Part shown: piece after piece, positions 35,449 to 44,865 of the stretch
Numbering within the stretch: the stretch's first letter is position 1
Layout of the letters: the number at the start of each line of letters is the position of its first letter
NCBI GenBank assembly: GCA_039968605.1
Contig: JBDVPM010000008.1
Span: 744,001-808,000 of the forward strand
DNA: 64,000 nucleotides
DNA from: Alteripontixanthobacter sp.
GTDB taxonomy: Bacteria; Pseudomonadota; Alphaproteobacteria; Sphingomonadales; Sphingomonadaceae
Reading direction: 5' to 3'
Made by a program: the position numbers and the translations under genes
The notes under the pieces: model-generated
Database searches by the model: none
What the model was told of the DNA's origin: nothing
The model's input: only the letters and a program-made list of their open reading frames with translations

Positions 35449-37428
35449 TTACATGGCTTGGCGGTTTTCCACCAACTTTTCAACCACATCGGGTTCTGCC
35501 AGAGTAGAGGTGTCGCCCAGATTGCCGACATCGCCGCTGGCGATCTTGCGCAATATCCGCCGCATGATCTTGCCGCTGCGGGTCTTGGGCAAAGCGGGCG
35601 CGAACTGGATGGCATCGGGTGTGGCGATGGGGCCGATTTCCTTGCGCACCCAGTGAACCAGCTCGGAGCGCAATTCCTCGTCGCCCTCGATACCCGCGAC
35701 CGGGGTCACATAGGCGTAGATCCCCTGGCCCTTCACATCGTGGGGCATTCCGACGACCGCAGCCTCTGCAACGCTGGAATGGGCAACCAGCGCGCTTTCG
35801 ATTTCCGCGGTACCCATCCGGTGGCCGGAAACATTGATCACGTCGTCGATTCGCCCGGTAATCCAGTAATAGCCGTCCTCGTCCCGCCGCGCGCCGTCGC
35901 CGGTGAAATAGTTGCCCGGATACTGGCTGAAATAGGTGTCGAAAAACCGCTCGTGATCGCCATACACCGTGCGCATCTGGCCGGGCCAGCTATCGGTGAT
36001 GACCAACGCGCCTTCTGCGGCGCCTTCCTTCAAGGCGCCCTTCTCCGGATCGAGCAAAGCGGGCTGCACGCCGAATATCGGCTTGGTCGCGCTGCCGGGC
36101 TTGAGGTCGGTCGCGCCGGGCAGGGGGGTGATCATCGCGCCGCCGGTTTCGGTTTGCCACCACGTATCGACAATGGGGCAGCGTCCCTCGCCAACGACTT
36201 CGTGGTACCAGCTCCACGCCTCCGGATTGATCGGCTCCCCTACTGTGCCCAGCAGGCGCAGCGATTTGCGCGAAGTGCTGGTGACGAAATTATCGCCTTC
36301 GCGCATCAAGGCGCGCAGCGCGGTCGGCGCGGCGTAGAAAATCTCCACGTCGTATTTATCGATTACCTGCCAGAAGCGGGAGTGATCGGGATAGTTCGGC
36401 ACGCCTTCGAACATTATCTGTGTCGCGCCGTTGAGCAGCGGGCCGTAAACGACATAGCTGTGGCCGGTCACCCAGCCCACATCGGCCGCGCACCAATAGA
36501 CCGGCATCGTCCCATCCGCGCCGCGCTGGTAATCGAACACCGCCTCATGAGTCATAGCGGTCCAAACGGCATAGCCGCCGGTGGTGTGGAGCACGCCCTT
36601 GGGCTTACCGGTCGATCCGCTGGTGTAGAGGATGAACAGCGGGTCCTCGGCGTCCATTTCTTCGGGCGGACAAGCTTCGGGCAGCTGCGCGATCGCAGTG
36701 GCCCAGTCGATATCGCGGCCTTCCTTCATGGGAACATCCGCCCCGGTGCGGCGCAGCAGAATGACCGTATCAACTCCGCCGTTTTGTCCGCCGTTTTGAC
36801 CGACTTTCTCACACGCCGCATCGACATTGGCCTTGAGCGGGATGCGTTTGCCGCCGCGCAGCCCTTCATCCGCCGTGATCACGATGCGCGACTGGCAATC
36901 GGTGATCCTTCCCGCCAGCGCCTCCGGACTGAAGCCTGCGAACACGACCGAATGGACAGCCCCGATCCGGGCGCAGGCGAGCATGGCGATCGCTGCTTCG
37001 GGCACCATTGGCAGGTAAATCGTGACCCGGTCGCCTTTCGCCACGCCTTGGCGTTTCAGCGCATTGGCGAACCGTCCGACGTCGCGGTAGAGCTCGTGAT
37101 AGGTGATCCGGCGCGCTGCCTGGGATGGATCGTCCGGCTCCCAGATGATCGCGATCTCTTCGCCATGTTCGACCAGATGGCGGTCGATGCAGTTGGCGGT
37201 GATGTTCAGCGTGCCGCCGGTGAACCAGCGAATGTGGAAATCGTCGCGGTCGAAGCTTGTATCCTTGACCGTATCGAATGGTCTTATCCAGTCGATCCGC
37301 TGGGCTTCCTCGCGCCAGAATGCATCCGGATCGCTGATGGAGCGGCGATATTTCGCCTCGTAAGCTGCGCTGTCGATCAGCGCGTTCTGCGACCAGTCTT
37401 CGCTTACCGGATAGACGGCTTTCGCCAT
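35449..37428 (-). CDS. acs: Acetyl-CoA synthetase (AMP-forming)
   Basis: Cytosolic enzyme of 659 aa activating acetate to acetyl-CoA through acetyl-AMP. The adenylate-forming core motifs are present: [19 protein letters not shown] (P-loop), [10 protein letters not shown] and [18 protein letters not shown]. The lysine regulated by acetylation in this family is K620 in [11 protein letters not shown]. An in-frame duplication QNGGQNGG is unusual and matches a DNA repeat. It heads a leftward run followed by ggt. It probably feeds acetate released by the catabolic genes back into metabolism. Confidence 0.96.
   Translation of the reverse strand: MAKAVYPVSEDWSQNALIDSAAYEAKYRRSISDPDAFWREEAQRIDWIRPFDTVKDTSFDRDDFHIRWFTGGTLNITANCIDRHLVEHGEEIAIIWEPDDPSQAARRITYHELYRDVGRFANALKRQGVAKGDRVTIYLPMVPEAAIAMLACARIGAVHSVVFAGFSPEALAGRITDCQSRIVITADEGLRGGKRIPLKANVDAACEKVGQNGGQNGGVDTVILLRRTGADVPMKEGRDIDWATAIAQLPEACPPEEMDAEDPLFILYTSGSTGKPKGVLHTTGGYAVWTAMTHEAVFDYQRGADGTMPVYWCAADVGWVTGHSYVVYGPLLNGATQIMFEGVPNYPDHSRFWQVIDKYDVEIFYAAPTALRALMREGDNFVTSTSRKSLRLLGTVGEPINPEAWSWYHEVVGEGRCPIVDTWWQTETGGAMITPLPGATDLKPGSATKPIFGVQPALLDPEKGALKEGAAEGALVITDSWPGQMRTVYGDHERFFDTYFSQYPGNYFTGDGARRDEDGYYWITGRIDDVINVSGHRMGTAEIESALVAHSSVAEAAVVGMPHDVKGQGIYAYVTPVAGIEGDEELRSELVHWVRKEIGPIATPDAIQFAPALPKTRSGKIMRRILRKIASGDVGNLGDTSTLAEPDVVEKLVENRQAM
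36775..36798. repeat. Perfect 12-base tandem duplication inside acs
   Basis: TCCGCCGTTTTG occurs twice in a row (36775-36786 and 36787-36798). It is in frame and encodes a doubled four-residue unit (Gln-Asn-Gly-Gly) in a surface region of acetyl-CoA synthetase where most homologues are shorter. Confidence 0.85.
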
Positions 37429-37500
37429 TACGTTCTCCCTGAAATACGCGGGATAGCTTAACCCGCAGGGGAGTGTTTCGCCAAGCCGATAAGTTGAAAC

Positions 37501-37863
37501 CTATGCCGGTTTCAGAGCCTTGCGTGCAGCCATAATCATTTCCGGCGGAGAGCAGGGCTTGTTCAACGCCGCAACGCCGGGGAACCGCACTTCGACAGAA
37601 CGACGATCATAGGCGCCGGAATGGAAGATTACCGGGACGTCCTCGTCCATGAGCATCTTGGCGAGCGGGAAGACCTGCCCGTCGCTGAGGTTGATGTCGA
37701 GTATGGCGAGGTCGGGCTTGTCCTTCTGCATCGCCAGCAGCACCGAGGAGATGTTTTCATGCGGACCTTCGGTGCGAAACCCTGCTTCCTCAATCGTATT
37801 GCACAGGTCGAGGCCGACGATCAGCTCGTCCTCCGCAATAAGCACCATCGGCTGTTCCATCAT
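37501..37863 (-). CDS. Single-domain response regulator
   Basis: Stand-alone receiver of 120 aa with no output domain. Acidic pocket ED at 11-12, phospho-acceptor D56 in LAILDINLSDG and Lys in ALNKPCSP are all present, so it should be phosphorylated by a histidine kinase. The nearest relatives are the CheY-like receivers often paired with HWE-type kinases in alphaproteobacteria; no kinase lies nearby. Start: ATG 37863 after AAGGGA (37860 is also possible); the longer open frame runs into a region antisense to nothing useful and has no support. Confidence 0.86.
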   Translation of the reverse strand: MMEQPMVLIAEDELIVGLDLCNTIEEAGFRTEGPHENISSVLLAMQKDKPDLAILDINLSDGQVFPLAKMLMDEDVPVIFHSGAYDRRSVEVRFPGVAALNKPCSPPEMIMAARKALKPA

Positions 37864-37942
37864 GCATCCCTTCGATTGTCCCGTAACAAATGTTAACCAA
37901 GGACCGGCGTCGCGGTTCCGACGACCGAAGGGAAATGGCGCG

Positions 37943-38515
37943 TTAGAGGTTGCCGAACTTCGCGGCGTAGGCGGCCATATCGCCCCTATCGAGCAAGCTG
38001 GCCTGCGTGACCCAATCGTCGCGCCTGATACGCCCGGCAAACCGATCGAGCTGCGCGTCGATACGGTCTATCTCCGCATCGTCCCACGCTGCGATCTGGG
38101 CGAAGCTGGTGACCCCTAATTCGCGCAATCGAGTGTGCAGTTTGGGTCCGACCCCTTTGAGCCGGGTCAGATCGTCACTGCCAGCAGGGGGGGTATGGGC
38201 TGCAGATTTGGCAGGCTCTGCCGGTGCGTTCCGTTCCTGCTTCATCGCATCTTTGGCCGCAATTTCTACCGCAGTGCCTGCCCCGGCCAGCCCCGGCGCG
38301 GCCACGGGCGGCACTACGGGCTGGGCACTGGCGGGTGCGGCGTCGATCAGTGCCTGATTGCGCGAAGTGGGGGCCGCGCCTTCATCGAGCACATCCTTGC
38401 GATCCGTAGCCACGGATGTGCGGCGGTTGGCGACGAATATGAACCATGCAACCGCGATACCGATCAGCAGGGCGATCAGGAAAAGGGGCCAATTGGCTTC
38501 GATCAGCTCGATCAT
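37943..38515 (-). CDS. Membrane-anchored helix-hairpin-helix protein
   Basis: 190 aa: one N-terminal membrane segment (about 8-28, WPLFLIALLIGIAVAWFIFV), an Ala/Pro-rich linker of about 80 residues, and a C-terminal HhH-type domain (about 115-175, LTRLKGVGPKLHTRLRELGV). Similar HhH tails occur in proteins annotated as 5' flap endonuclease-like or attached to NADH dehydrogenase subunits, but no nuclease motif is visible. The ATG overlaps the stop of the 41-residue gene (ATGA). It is probably a membrane-tethered protein- or DNA-binding module. Confidence 0.8.
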   Translation of the reverse strand: MIELIEANWPLFLIALLIGIAVAWFIFVANRRTSVATDRKDVLDEGAAPTSRNQALIDAAPASAQPVVPPVAAPGLAGAGTAVEIAAKDAMKQERNAPAEPAKSAAHTPPAGSDDLTRLKGVGPKLHTRLRELGVTSFAQIAAWDDAEIDRIDAQLDRFAGRIRRDDWVTQASLLDRGDMAAYAAKFGNL

Positions 38516-38637
38516 TCTTCCGTTTCTCCATCTTGCAATTCTTCAGGGCCGGCTCGGCCCCACAAGACCCAGCCGATCCCCAGCCCGGCGACATAGGTCA
38601 CCAGCATAAGGACGAGCAGTTCGAACCATATCGGCAT
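38512..38637 (-). CDS. 41-residue membrane protein
   Basis: Very small gene: a single hydrophobic helix (PIWFELLVLMLVTYVAGLGI, residues 2-21) followed by GWVLWGRAG and an acidic tail ending GETEE. It fits exactly between its neighbours: five bases after the OmpA-like gene's stop, and its TGA overlaps the next ATG (ATGA). Hydrophobic pattern, tight spacing and coupling argue strongly for a real gene. It may partner with the downstream HhH membrane protein. Function unknown. Confidence 0.72.
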   Translation of the reverse strand: MPIWFELLVLMLVTYVAGLGIGWVLWGRAGPEELQDGETEE

Positions 38638-38641
38638 GATT

Positions 38642-39382
38642 TTATCTCGGCCCCGGAGTATCGATAGGGGTGGGCTTGATCGGCACGGTGGCGATCACTG
38701 AAAATTCGATCCGGCGGTTGGCTGGATCGCCGGGGGCTAGGCCTTCCACTGGTTCGGCCGACCCCACGCCTTGCGCCCTCATTCCGGCACTGGGAATGCC
38801 GCGCGCAACCAATTCATTCCGGACAGCGATGGCACGTTCCTGAGACAAAGCGATATTCTCAGGTTCAGGCCCGGAGATATCGGTGTGGCCGGTAATGGCG
38901 ATGATTGCCCCGACACACGGCCGCAGGGCGGCAGCAACCTCGTCCAGCAACTCCGCAGAGGACGGCTGCATCGATGCGCTCGATTCCTCGAACCTGATGG
39001 TACGCGCGGCGAGCAGGGCCTGCACATCCTCCTGGCAATGGAGCGGAGTGAACACCTGCGGTGCGTTTTCGGCGATCATCGTACCGTCGGACCAGCGCAC
39101 GCCCCCAACACCCCTGATGCCCGCAATTGTCTTGGCAATATCGGTTCGCAGCCCTTCATCCAGATCGCCGCTGACGAGCAGTTCGGGATGGCGGGACGGC
39201 CAGCCATTGGCGGTCGAAAAGCGGGCCGTAAGCCCATCCGCGTCCATTTCCTCGATCAACGCCTTGGCCTCGGCATCCATCCGCTGTGCCAGGGGCGCAC
39301 CGCTCCATTGCGCGCCCAGCATCGCCAGGATAGCCGACGCCAAGGCTCCGGCAGTGACCGCAATTTTCGGATGAAGACCCAT
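38642..39382 (-). CDS. OmpA-family protein with N-terminal membrane anchor
   Basis: 246 aa. N-terminal hydrophobic segment (about 8-26) is likely an uncleaved anchor or signal. A BON-like region follows (about 45-115). A C-terminal OmpA peptidoglycan-binding domain (about 125-235) has ITGHTDISGPE, SQERAIAVRNELVARGI and NRRIEFSV. It should tether the envelope to peptidoglycan. It leads the cassette with the 41-residue membrane protein and the HhH protein. Confidence 0.85.
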   Translation of the reverse strand: MGLHPKIAVTAGALASAILAMLGAQWSGAPLAQRMDAEAKALIEEMDADGLTARFSTANGWPSRHPELLVSGDLDEGLRTDIAKTIAGIRGVGGVRWSDGTMIAENAPQVFTPLHCQEDVQALLAARTIRFEESSASMQPSSAELLDEVAAALRPCVGAIIAITGHTDISGPEPENIALSQERAIAVRNELVARGIPSAGMRAQGVGSAEPVEGLAPGDPANRRIEFSVIATVPIKPTPIDTPGPR

Positions 39383-39452
39383 ATTGCGGGCCTTAACGGC
39401 GATGGCGCGGTGCGGGAAGGGCGAACCTCGCCTCCCGGACTAAAATCGAGCC

Positions 39453-39560
39453 TCAGCCGCCCTTCTGCATGCCCTCTGCCAGCTCGACCAGCTCCACGAA
39501 CTCGCGGCGCCAGTAATCGTCTCGCTGCGCCGACCGGCTGCGGGCGAGGCGAGCAGCCAT
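39453..39560 (-). CDS. Possible 35-residue protein
   Basis: Small leftward frame starting ATG 39560: Arg-rich start (MAARLARSRSAQRDD), then YWRREFVELVELAEGMQKGG, an amphipathic helix-like end. It occupies the gap between the flippase gene and the OmpA-like gene, both leftward. The composition looks protein-like but there is no clear ribosome site. It may be chance. Confidence 0.35.
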   Translation of the reverse strand: MAARLARSRSAQRDDYWRREFVELVELAEGMQKGG

Positions 39561-39607
39561 CGCTGCTACCGCGCTTCTATCGTAGCAATTTTAGGGAATT
39601 GAGGCGG

Positions 39608-41134
39608 TCAGTCCGACTCGGAGGCGATGTTCTTGCGGAACAGGACGCGGTCTTCAGGTCCGAATCCCTTGTGCCAGATCACCCAGCCATAGGTCAGCAG
39701 GATCGCCGGGATGCCGAACAGCAATTCCGCCCATTCGGGCAGGAATGTCGCGGCATAGCCGACCACCACGGCCGGGGCCGCCGCCCAAATCAGCACGAAA
39801 CGGAAATTGTTGATCCCTTCGCCCAATATCCGCGAGAGCAGCCACGCCTTTACCAGCGAGGCGATACCCAGCGCCACCATCAGAGCAGCGGCGGCCCCGG
39901 CTGCGCGGAATAAGTCGCTGAGGCCCAGCCGGTCGATCAGGATCATGACCGCCACTGTCAGCGCCGCCTGCAACGCGATGGTCCCGATCGAGATCCACAG
40001 GTTGCGCACCCGCGCCACATAGACCAGCGCGGCCTCCGACACGACGGCAAGGGCGGCCACCACTTCGGCTATCAACAAGAAGGCGAGGGCACCCGTACCG
40101 CCGACATATTCCGGCCCGACCAGCCCCATCACGCCTTCTCCCGGCACGCCCAGCGCCAGAGCGATCCCCGCCTGCGCGGCGATGATCCAGAAGCCGACCT
40201 GACGCACCTGCTGCGCAATCGCGCCATAATTCTTCGTCTTAAGGTTCTTGGTGATAACCGGGCCAAGGATGGGCTCGAAACTGGTTTTCAGCTTCTGCGG
40301 CAGGCTGGCGATCTGCTGCGCGAAATAATACACGCCCAGCGCCGCCTCCGACGCGAAAAAGCCGAGTATGAACAGGTCCATCCGGCGCGTGCCCCATTCC
40401 ACCGCATCGGCCGTGGCCAACGGCATGGCGCGCGCCGTCATCCGCCCCATTTTCACCGGGTGCGGGCGCCAGCGCCGGGGCAGGCCATAGGTGCGCAGGA
40501 ACGTCCATGCCCCGGTGATCAGCCCGGCATAGATCGATGCGACATAGGCCAGGATCAGGCCGCTTTCGCGCGTTGCCGCCACGAAGAAAAACACCCCCGC
40601 CATGATCGATATCGTCCACGGCTCGACCACCGCACGGGCGCGCACGGTGGTTGCGATATCGTAACGGTAAGCCTGCGCGGCCAAGACGATTTCGGTCAGC
40701 GCATAGGCGGGTATGGCCAGTACGATAAGCTTGTCGCTTTCCGTCGCCATCCCGTTGGGGAACATCGGCACCGGTACGAACCACAACACAAGTGCTGCGA
40801 TAGTGGCAAAGGCAAAAGCGAGCAGTAGACCATCGAAGACGACATTGGCCGGGCGGTCTTTCTCTCCCTCTGCCAGTCGTTGGGCCAGCCCGCGCTTTTC
40901 ACCCAGCGCGCAGACCAGCGCGATCAGTTCGACCACTACCAGCGCATAGGCGAAACGTCCGGTTGCCTCCGCCCCGTAAAGGCGGCCCGCGATGAACAGG
41001 AATGGCAGGCGCGCGGCGAGCCTCAGCAAGAAGCCGAGAAAATTGGTGCGACCCCCTTTGGCCAGCGCGGCGATATCGCCTTGCTCGTCTTTGGGGCCGC
41101 CACCCGGTCCCGTCGCACCTGGTATTGCGGTCAC
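39608..41134 (-). CDS. Polysaccharide / lipid-linked oligosaccharide flippase
   Basis: Integral membrane protein of 508 aa with about 12-14 hydrophobic segments and the MOP-superfamily (Wzx-like) pattern: an early conserved segment RLAARLPFLFIAGRLYG and an internal LFILGFFASEAALGVYYFAQQIASLPQ. It probably moves a lipid-linked sugar across the inner membrane for capsule or lipopolysaccharide; substrate unknown and no glycosyltransferases are adjacent. The start is GTG 41134, overlapping the gpsA stop (GTGA), so it is coupled to tsaD-gpsA. Confidence 0.84.
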   Translation of the reverse strand: MTAIPGATGPGGGPKDEQGDIAALAKGGRTNFLGFLLRLAARLPFLFIAGRLYGAEATGRFAYALVVVELIALVCALGEKRGLAQRLAEGEKDRPANVVFDGLLLAFAFATIAALVLWFVPVPMFPNGMATESDKLIVLAIPAYALTEIVLAAQAYRYDIATTVRARAVVEPWTISIMAGVFFFVAATRESGLILAYVASIYAGLITGAWTFLRTYGLPRRWRPHPVKMGRMTARAMPLATADAVEWGTRRMDLFILGFFASEAALGVYYFAQQIASLPQKLKTSFEPILGPVITKNLKTKNYGAIAQQVRQVGFWIIAAQAGIALALGVPGEGVMGLVGPEYVGGTGALAFLLIAEVVAALAVVSEAALVYVARVRNLWISIGTIALQAALTVAVMILIDRLGLSDLFRAAGAAAALMVALGIASLVKAWLLSRILGEGINNFRFVLIWAAAPAVVVGYAATFLPEWAELLFGIPAILLTYGWVIWHKGFGPEDRVLFRKNIASESD

Positions 41135-42123
41135 GCTGCGGTGCCGCCTTCTGCGCGCAGCGGGCGGGATAGCAATTCGGTGACGATATCCTTGGCCGGT
41201 GCTCCGCCTAGCAGGCGATATACGCCGTTCACGATCGGCATGGCGACACCGTGCCGCGCCGCCAGTTCGGCCAGAACGGGCGCAGTATGCGCGCCTTCGG
41301 CAACCGTTTTGCGGTCGCGCATCAATGATTCGGCCGATTGGCCCTCACCCAGCGCCTTACCCAGCGAGAAATTGCGGCTCGACGTGCTCGAGCAGGTGAG
41401 CACCATGTCGCCAAGCCCGCACAGGCCGGCCAGCGTTTCGGCGCGCGCACCCAGCGCCTCCCCGAAACGGAGCATCTCGGCATAGCCGCGCGCGATCAGC
41501 GCCGCGCGGGCGTTCTGGCCAAGCTCCAGCCCGTCGACCACACCGCAGGCGATGGCGAGCACGTTCTTGACCGCGCCGCCAATTTCCGCGCCCACCACGT
41601 CGTCGGAATAATAGGGGCGGAAAGCGGGGCGAGCGATCTGGGGCGAGATTCGCTCCCACTGCTCCTCTCCGCCCGCGCAGGCCAGCGTAACGGCGGTCGG
41701 CAGACCGGCGGCCACTTCATGCGCGAAGGTCGGGCCGGACATGATCGCGATGGCGCTATCGGGCATCGCCTCTGCCGCGACATCGTTCATCAACCGCCCG
41801 GTACCCGCCTCGATCCCCTTGCTACACAGCACCAGATCGCGCGGGGCAGCCGCCAGCTGTTCCAGAATAGAGCCTAGATGCTGCGCCGGGGTGACGGCGA
41901 GGATCGTCTCGCAATGCGCCAGCTCGGCAAGATTGCCGGTTGCCTCGATCGAGGCAGAAAGCTTGGCCGATGGCAGGAACAGCGAATTGGTATGCTGCGC
42001 GTTGATTTCCTCGACCAGCTCGGCCTCGCGCGCCCATATGCGGACCTTCCGTCCATCCGCCGCCAGCATCTGTGCCAGCGCGGTGCCCCATGCCCCTGCG
42101 CCCAATACCGCAATCTCGCTCAC
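41131..42123 (-). CDS. gpsA: Glycerol-3-phosphate dehydrogenase [NAD(P)+]
   Basis: Cytosolic enzyme (330 aa) reducing dihydroxyacetone phosphate to glycerol-3-phosphate for phospholipid synthesis. The Rossmann motif [10 protein letters not shown] (about 8-17), [16 protein letters not shown] and the catalytic-lysine segment [13 protein letters not shown] are intact. I chose GTG 42123, which overlaps the tsaD stop (GTGA) and gives the usual N-terminus SEIAVLGAG; the longer open frame adds 39 residues that belong to the tsaD coding region. Co-translated with tsaD and the flippase. Confidence 0.95.
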   Translation of the reverse strand: MSEIAVLGAGAWGTALAQMLAADGRKVRIWAREAELVEEINAQHTNSLFLPSAKLSASIEATGNLAELAHCETILAVTPAQHLGSILEQLAAAPRDLVLCSKGIEAGTGRLMNDVAAEAMPDSAIAIMSGPTFAHEVAAGLPTAVTLACAGGEEQWERISPQIARPAFRPYYSDDVVGAEIGGAVKNVLAIACGVVDGLELGQNARAALIARGYAEMLRFGEALGARAETLAGLCGLGDMVLTCSSTSSRNFSLGKALGEGQSAESLMRDRKTVAEGAHTAPVLAELAARHGVAMPIVNGVYRLLGGAPAKDIVTELLSRPLRAEGGTAA

Positions 42124-43154
42124 GCTTTTACTCCTGCGCCGCGAACGGGCGCTGCTGTATCGTCCAGCGGCCAGCGCGGGCGTGCCGCAAAGTCCAGCGG
42201 ATCCGATTGGCCGAGCGGCAGGCGCTCGATCCCGGCCCATGCAATCATTGCCGCATTATCCGTGCAAAGCGCCAATGGCGGCGCGGCGAAGCGCATGTCA
42301 TGATCGCTGGCCAATCGCTCCAACGCGGCGCGCATCGCCTGGTTGGCTGCTACTCCGCCCGCGACGACGAGTGCCGGCAAGCCTCGCTGGCCTTTCAATG
42401 CATGGCGCAGACGGTCCACCACGCAATCGATTGCCGCCTGCTGGAAACTCGCGGCAATATCCGGATCGGTAAATTGGCCCGATTGCTTGGCGCGCAGCAC
42501 CGCGCTTTTCAGTCCGGCGAAAGAGAAATGAGGTTCCTTGCTGCCCTTCAGCGGCCGCGGGAGGGGAACGCCCGCCGGGTTGCCGCTGTGCGCAAGACGT
42601 TCCACCGCGGGCCCGCCGGGATAGCCCAGGCCGAGGATCTTGGCGGTCTTGTCGAATGCCTCGCCCAGCGCATCGTCGATCGTGGTCGCGAGCCGCGAAT
42701 ATCGGCCTACCCCGTCAACGCGCAGGATCTGGCAATGGCCGCCGCTCACCAGCAGCAACATATAGGGAAAGTCGAGCGTTTCATCCGCCAGCCGAGGCGA
42801 CAATGCGTGGCCCTCGAGATGGTTGATCGCCAGCAATTTTACGCCGCTCGCCATTGCCAGCGCCTTGGCACTGACCAGCCCGACCATCACGCCGCCGATC
42901 AGGCCCGGCCCGGCAGTCGCAGCGATGGCGTCCAGCTCGTCCAGCTTCACATGGCCGTCGGCCAGCACGGCCTCGATCATCGGGGCAAGCCGGTCGGCAT
43001 GGGCGCGGGCGGCGATTTCGGGGACCACACCGCCATAGGGGGCGTGCGCCTCGTCCTGCGAAGCGATGCGCTGCGCCACGATCTCCCGCGAGTCGGTAAC
43101 CAGCGCGACTGCGGTTTCGTCGCAACTCGACTCTATGCCCAGCACGATCGCCAT
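42120..43154 (-). CDS. tsaD: tRNA threonylcarbamoyladenosine transferase
   Basis: ASKHA-fold protein (344 aa) that transfers threonylcarbamoyl to A37 of ANN-decoding tRNAs. The iron-binding pair H112 and H116 in [11 protein letters not shown] is present, as are [14 protein letters not shown] and [14 protein letters not shown]. Length is standard. It is divergent from hemC with 44 bases between starts, and the first gene of the tsaD-gpsA-flippase unit. Confidence 0.96.
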   Translation of the reverse strand: MAIVLGIESSCDETAVALVTDSREIVAQRIASQDEAHAPYGGVVPEIAARAHADRLAPMIEAVLADGHVKLDELDAIAATAGPGLIGGVMVGLVSAKALAMASGVKLLAINHLEGHALSPRLADETLDFPYMLLLVSGGHCQILRVDGVGRYSRLATTIDDALGEAFDKTAKILGLGYPGGPAVERLAHSGNPAGVPLPRPLKGSKEPHFSFAGLKSAVLRAKQSGQFTDPDIAASFQQAAIDCVVDRLRHALKGQRGLPALVVAGGVAANQAMRAALERLASDHDMRFAAPPLALCTDNAAMIAWAGIERLPLGQSDPLDFAARPRWPLDDTAAPVRGAGVKA

Positions 43155-43198
43155 GCGGCTTTCCCTGAACGGTTTGGCTGGCTAGGGCAAGCGCCGCC

Positions 43199-44140
43199 AT
43201 GACAGCCACTATGCCCAGCACCGTCAAATTACGTCTCGGAACCCGCCGCAGCCCGCTTGCCATGGCGCAAGCGGAAGAAGCGCGCGAGCGGCTGTGCGCG
43301 GCGCATGGGTGGGGGCAGGATGCGATCGAGCTGGTGCCCGTGGTCGCCAGCGGAGACAAGATACAGGACCGTCCGCTTGCCGATATTGGCGGCAAGGCGC
43401 TGTGGACGCGCGAGCTGGATATGTGGTTGGCCGAAGGGCGGATCGATGCGGCGGTGCATTCGATGAAGGATGTCGAGACGATTCGGCCCGAGAGTCTGGC
43501 GCTGGCCGCAATCCTGCCGCGTGCCGATGTCCGCGACGTGCTGGTTGGGGCGGACAGCCTGGCACAGATCGCCAAGGGCTCACGGATCGGCACCAGTGCG
43601 CCGCGCCGTGCCGCGCAAATGCTTCGCGCCAGGCCGGATTGCGAAGTGGTCGGAATTCGCGGGAATGTGGCGACACGCCTGGCGAAGCTGGAAGCGGGCG
43701 AGGCCGATGTGACATTGCTCGCCAAGGCCGGGCTGGATCGTCTGGGCGAACACGGCATCGGTAGGCCGCTGGATCCGCAGGAATGGCTTCCTGCACCGCA
43801 ACAGGGCGCCATCGGGCTGGAATGCAATGCCGCCGATGCGCGCACGCGCGACTGGCTGCAGGCGATCGATCACGCGGAGAGCCGCGCTGCGATCGAGGCG
43901 GAGCGAGCATTGCTGCTGGCGCTGGGCGGCACGTGCCACAGCCCGGTGGCCGCGCTGACCACACACAAGGACGGGGCGCTAACCTTACACGCCATGCTGC
44001 TGAGCGACGATGGTAGCCAATGTGTCGAAGGCAAGGCGACTTTTTCGGCGGGTGATACGCAGGCTCCCGCCCGGCTGGGGCGCGATCTGCTGGGCCGTGC
44101 CGGGCCGAAAATACGCGCTTTGTTCGGCGGAACTGCGTGA
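43199..44140 (+). CDS. hemC: Porphobilinogen deaminase
   Basis: Cytosolic enzyme (313 aa) that polymerises four porphobilinogens into hydroxymethylbilane. LRLGTRRSPLAMAQAE, the domain-1 segment ALWTRELDMWLAEGRIDAAV and the cofactor loop GGTCHSP are visible; C246 should carry the dipyrromethane cofactor. ATG 43199 is used; ATG 43211 is possible. Its stop overlaps the hemD GTG (GTGA). Confidence 0.95.
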   Translation: MTATMPSTVKLRLGTRRSPLAMAQAEEARERLCAAHGWGQDAIELVPVVASGDKIQDRPLADIGGKALWTRELDMWLAEGRIDAAVHSMKDVETIRPESLALAAILPRADVRDVLVGADSLAQIAKGSRIGTSAPRRAAQMLRARPDCEVVGIRGNVATRLAKLEAGEADVTLLAKAGLDRLGEHGIGRPLDPQEWLPAPQQGAIGLECNAADARTRDWLQAIDHAESRAAIEAERALLLALGGTCHSPVAALTTHKDGALTLHAMLLSDDGSQCVEGKATFSAGDTQAPARLGRDLLGRAGPKIRALFGGTA

Positions 44141-44829
44141 GCCGCCCTGTCATCGTCATCAGGCCGGAGCCGGGGTTGGCGCAAACGCTGGTAGCTGCCC
44201 GGCAAATGGGGCTTGATGCGCAAGGGCTTGCACTGTTCGACATTGCGCCGGTCGGCTGGGATGTGCCCGAAGTCGGCAATTTCGACGGCTTGCTCATCGG
44301 CAGCGCCAACGCCTTTCGGCATGGGGGTGCGGGACTGGAAGGTCTGAGGACACTGCCGGTTCATGCGGTGGGCAAGACCACGGCAGCCATCGCGCATGAC
44401 AGCGGTTTTCGCGTCGCTAGCACCGGGCAGGGCGGCTTGGCCGGCCTGGTCGAATCGCTCTCTGGCCCGATGCGGATGCTCAGATTGTCGGGCCGCGAGC
44501 GGGTCGATCTCTCGCCGCCACCGGGTATCGAGGTGGCGGAACGTATCGTCTATGAAGCGCGCCCGGTTGCCATGCCGCCGGGTTTTACGGCGAAGCTCGA
44601 TGGAGCGGTCGTACTGCTGCATTCGGCGGCGGCTGCGCGGCATTTCAGCGAGCAATGTGAGTTGCTTGGCGCGCCGCGCAACAAGATTGCGCTGGCTGCG
44701 CTCGGCGCTCGGATTGCCGATGCTGCGGGATCGGGATGGGCGGAAGCACGCATCGCCGCATCGCCGAACGACGCTGCCTTGCTGGAACTGGCCAGCGAGA
44801 TGTGCCAGAAGAATGGCCGAACGGCATAG
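44137..44829 (+). CDS. hemD: Uroporphyrinogen-III synthase
   Basis: Enzyme of 230 aa that closes hydroxymethylbilane to uroporphyrinogen III with inversion of ring D. The sequence of this family is poorly conserved; the two alternating alpha/beta domains, the N-terminal RPEPGLAQTL and position after hemC with a GTGA overlap support the call. Start is GTG 44137. Next comes the mitofilin-like protein, the usual alphaproteobacterial order. Confidence 0.9.
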   Translation: MSRPVIVIRPEPGLAQTLVAARQMGLDAQGLALFDIAPVGWDVPEVGNFDGLLIGSANAFRHGGAGLEGLRTLPVHAVGKTTAAIAHDSGFRVASTGQGGLAGLVESLSGPMRMLRLSGRERVDLSPPPGIEVAERIVYEARPVAMPPGFTAKLDGAVVLLHSAAAARHFSEQCELLGAPRNKIALAALGARIADAAGSGWAEARIAASPNDAALLELASEMCQKNGRTA

Positions 44830-44865
44830 GCACAGCGCGCCGAATAGTGCCGGAGACGGGAGCCA

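Noticed and set aside
34543-37461. 972-codon rightward frame opposite ggt and acs
   Set aside because: Antisense to two clear enzymes with catalytic motifs; His/Arg/Gly-rich composition typical of shadow frames.
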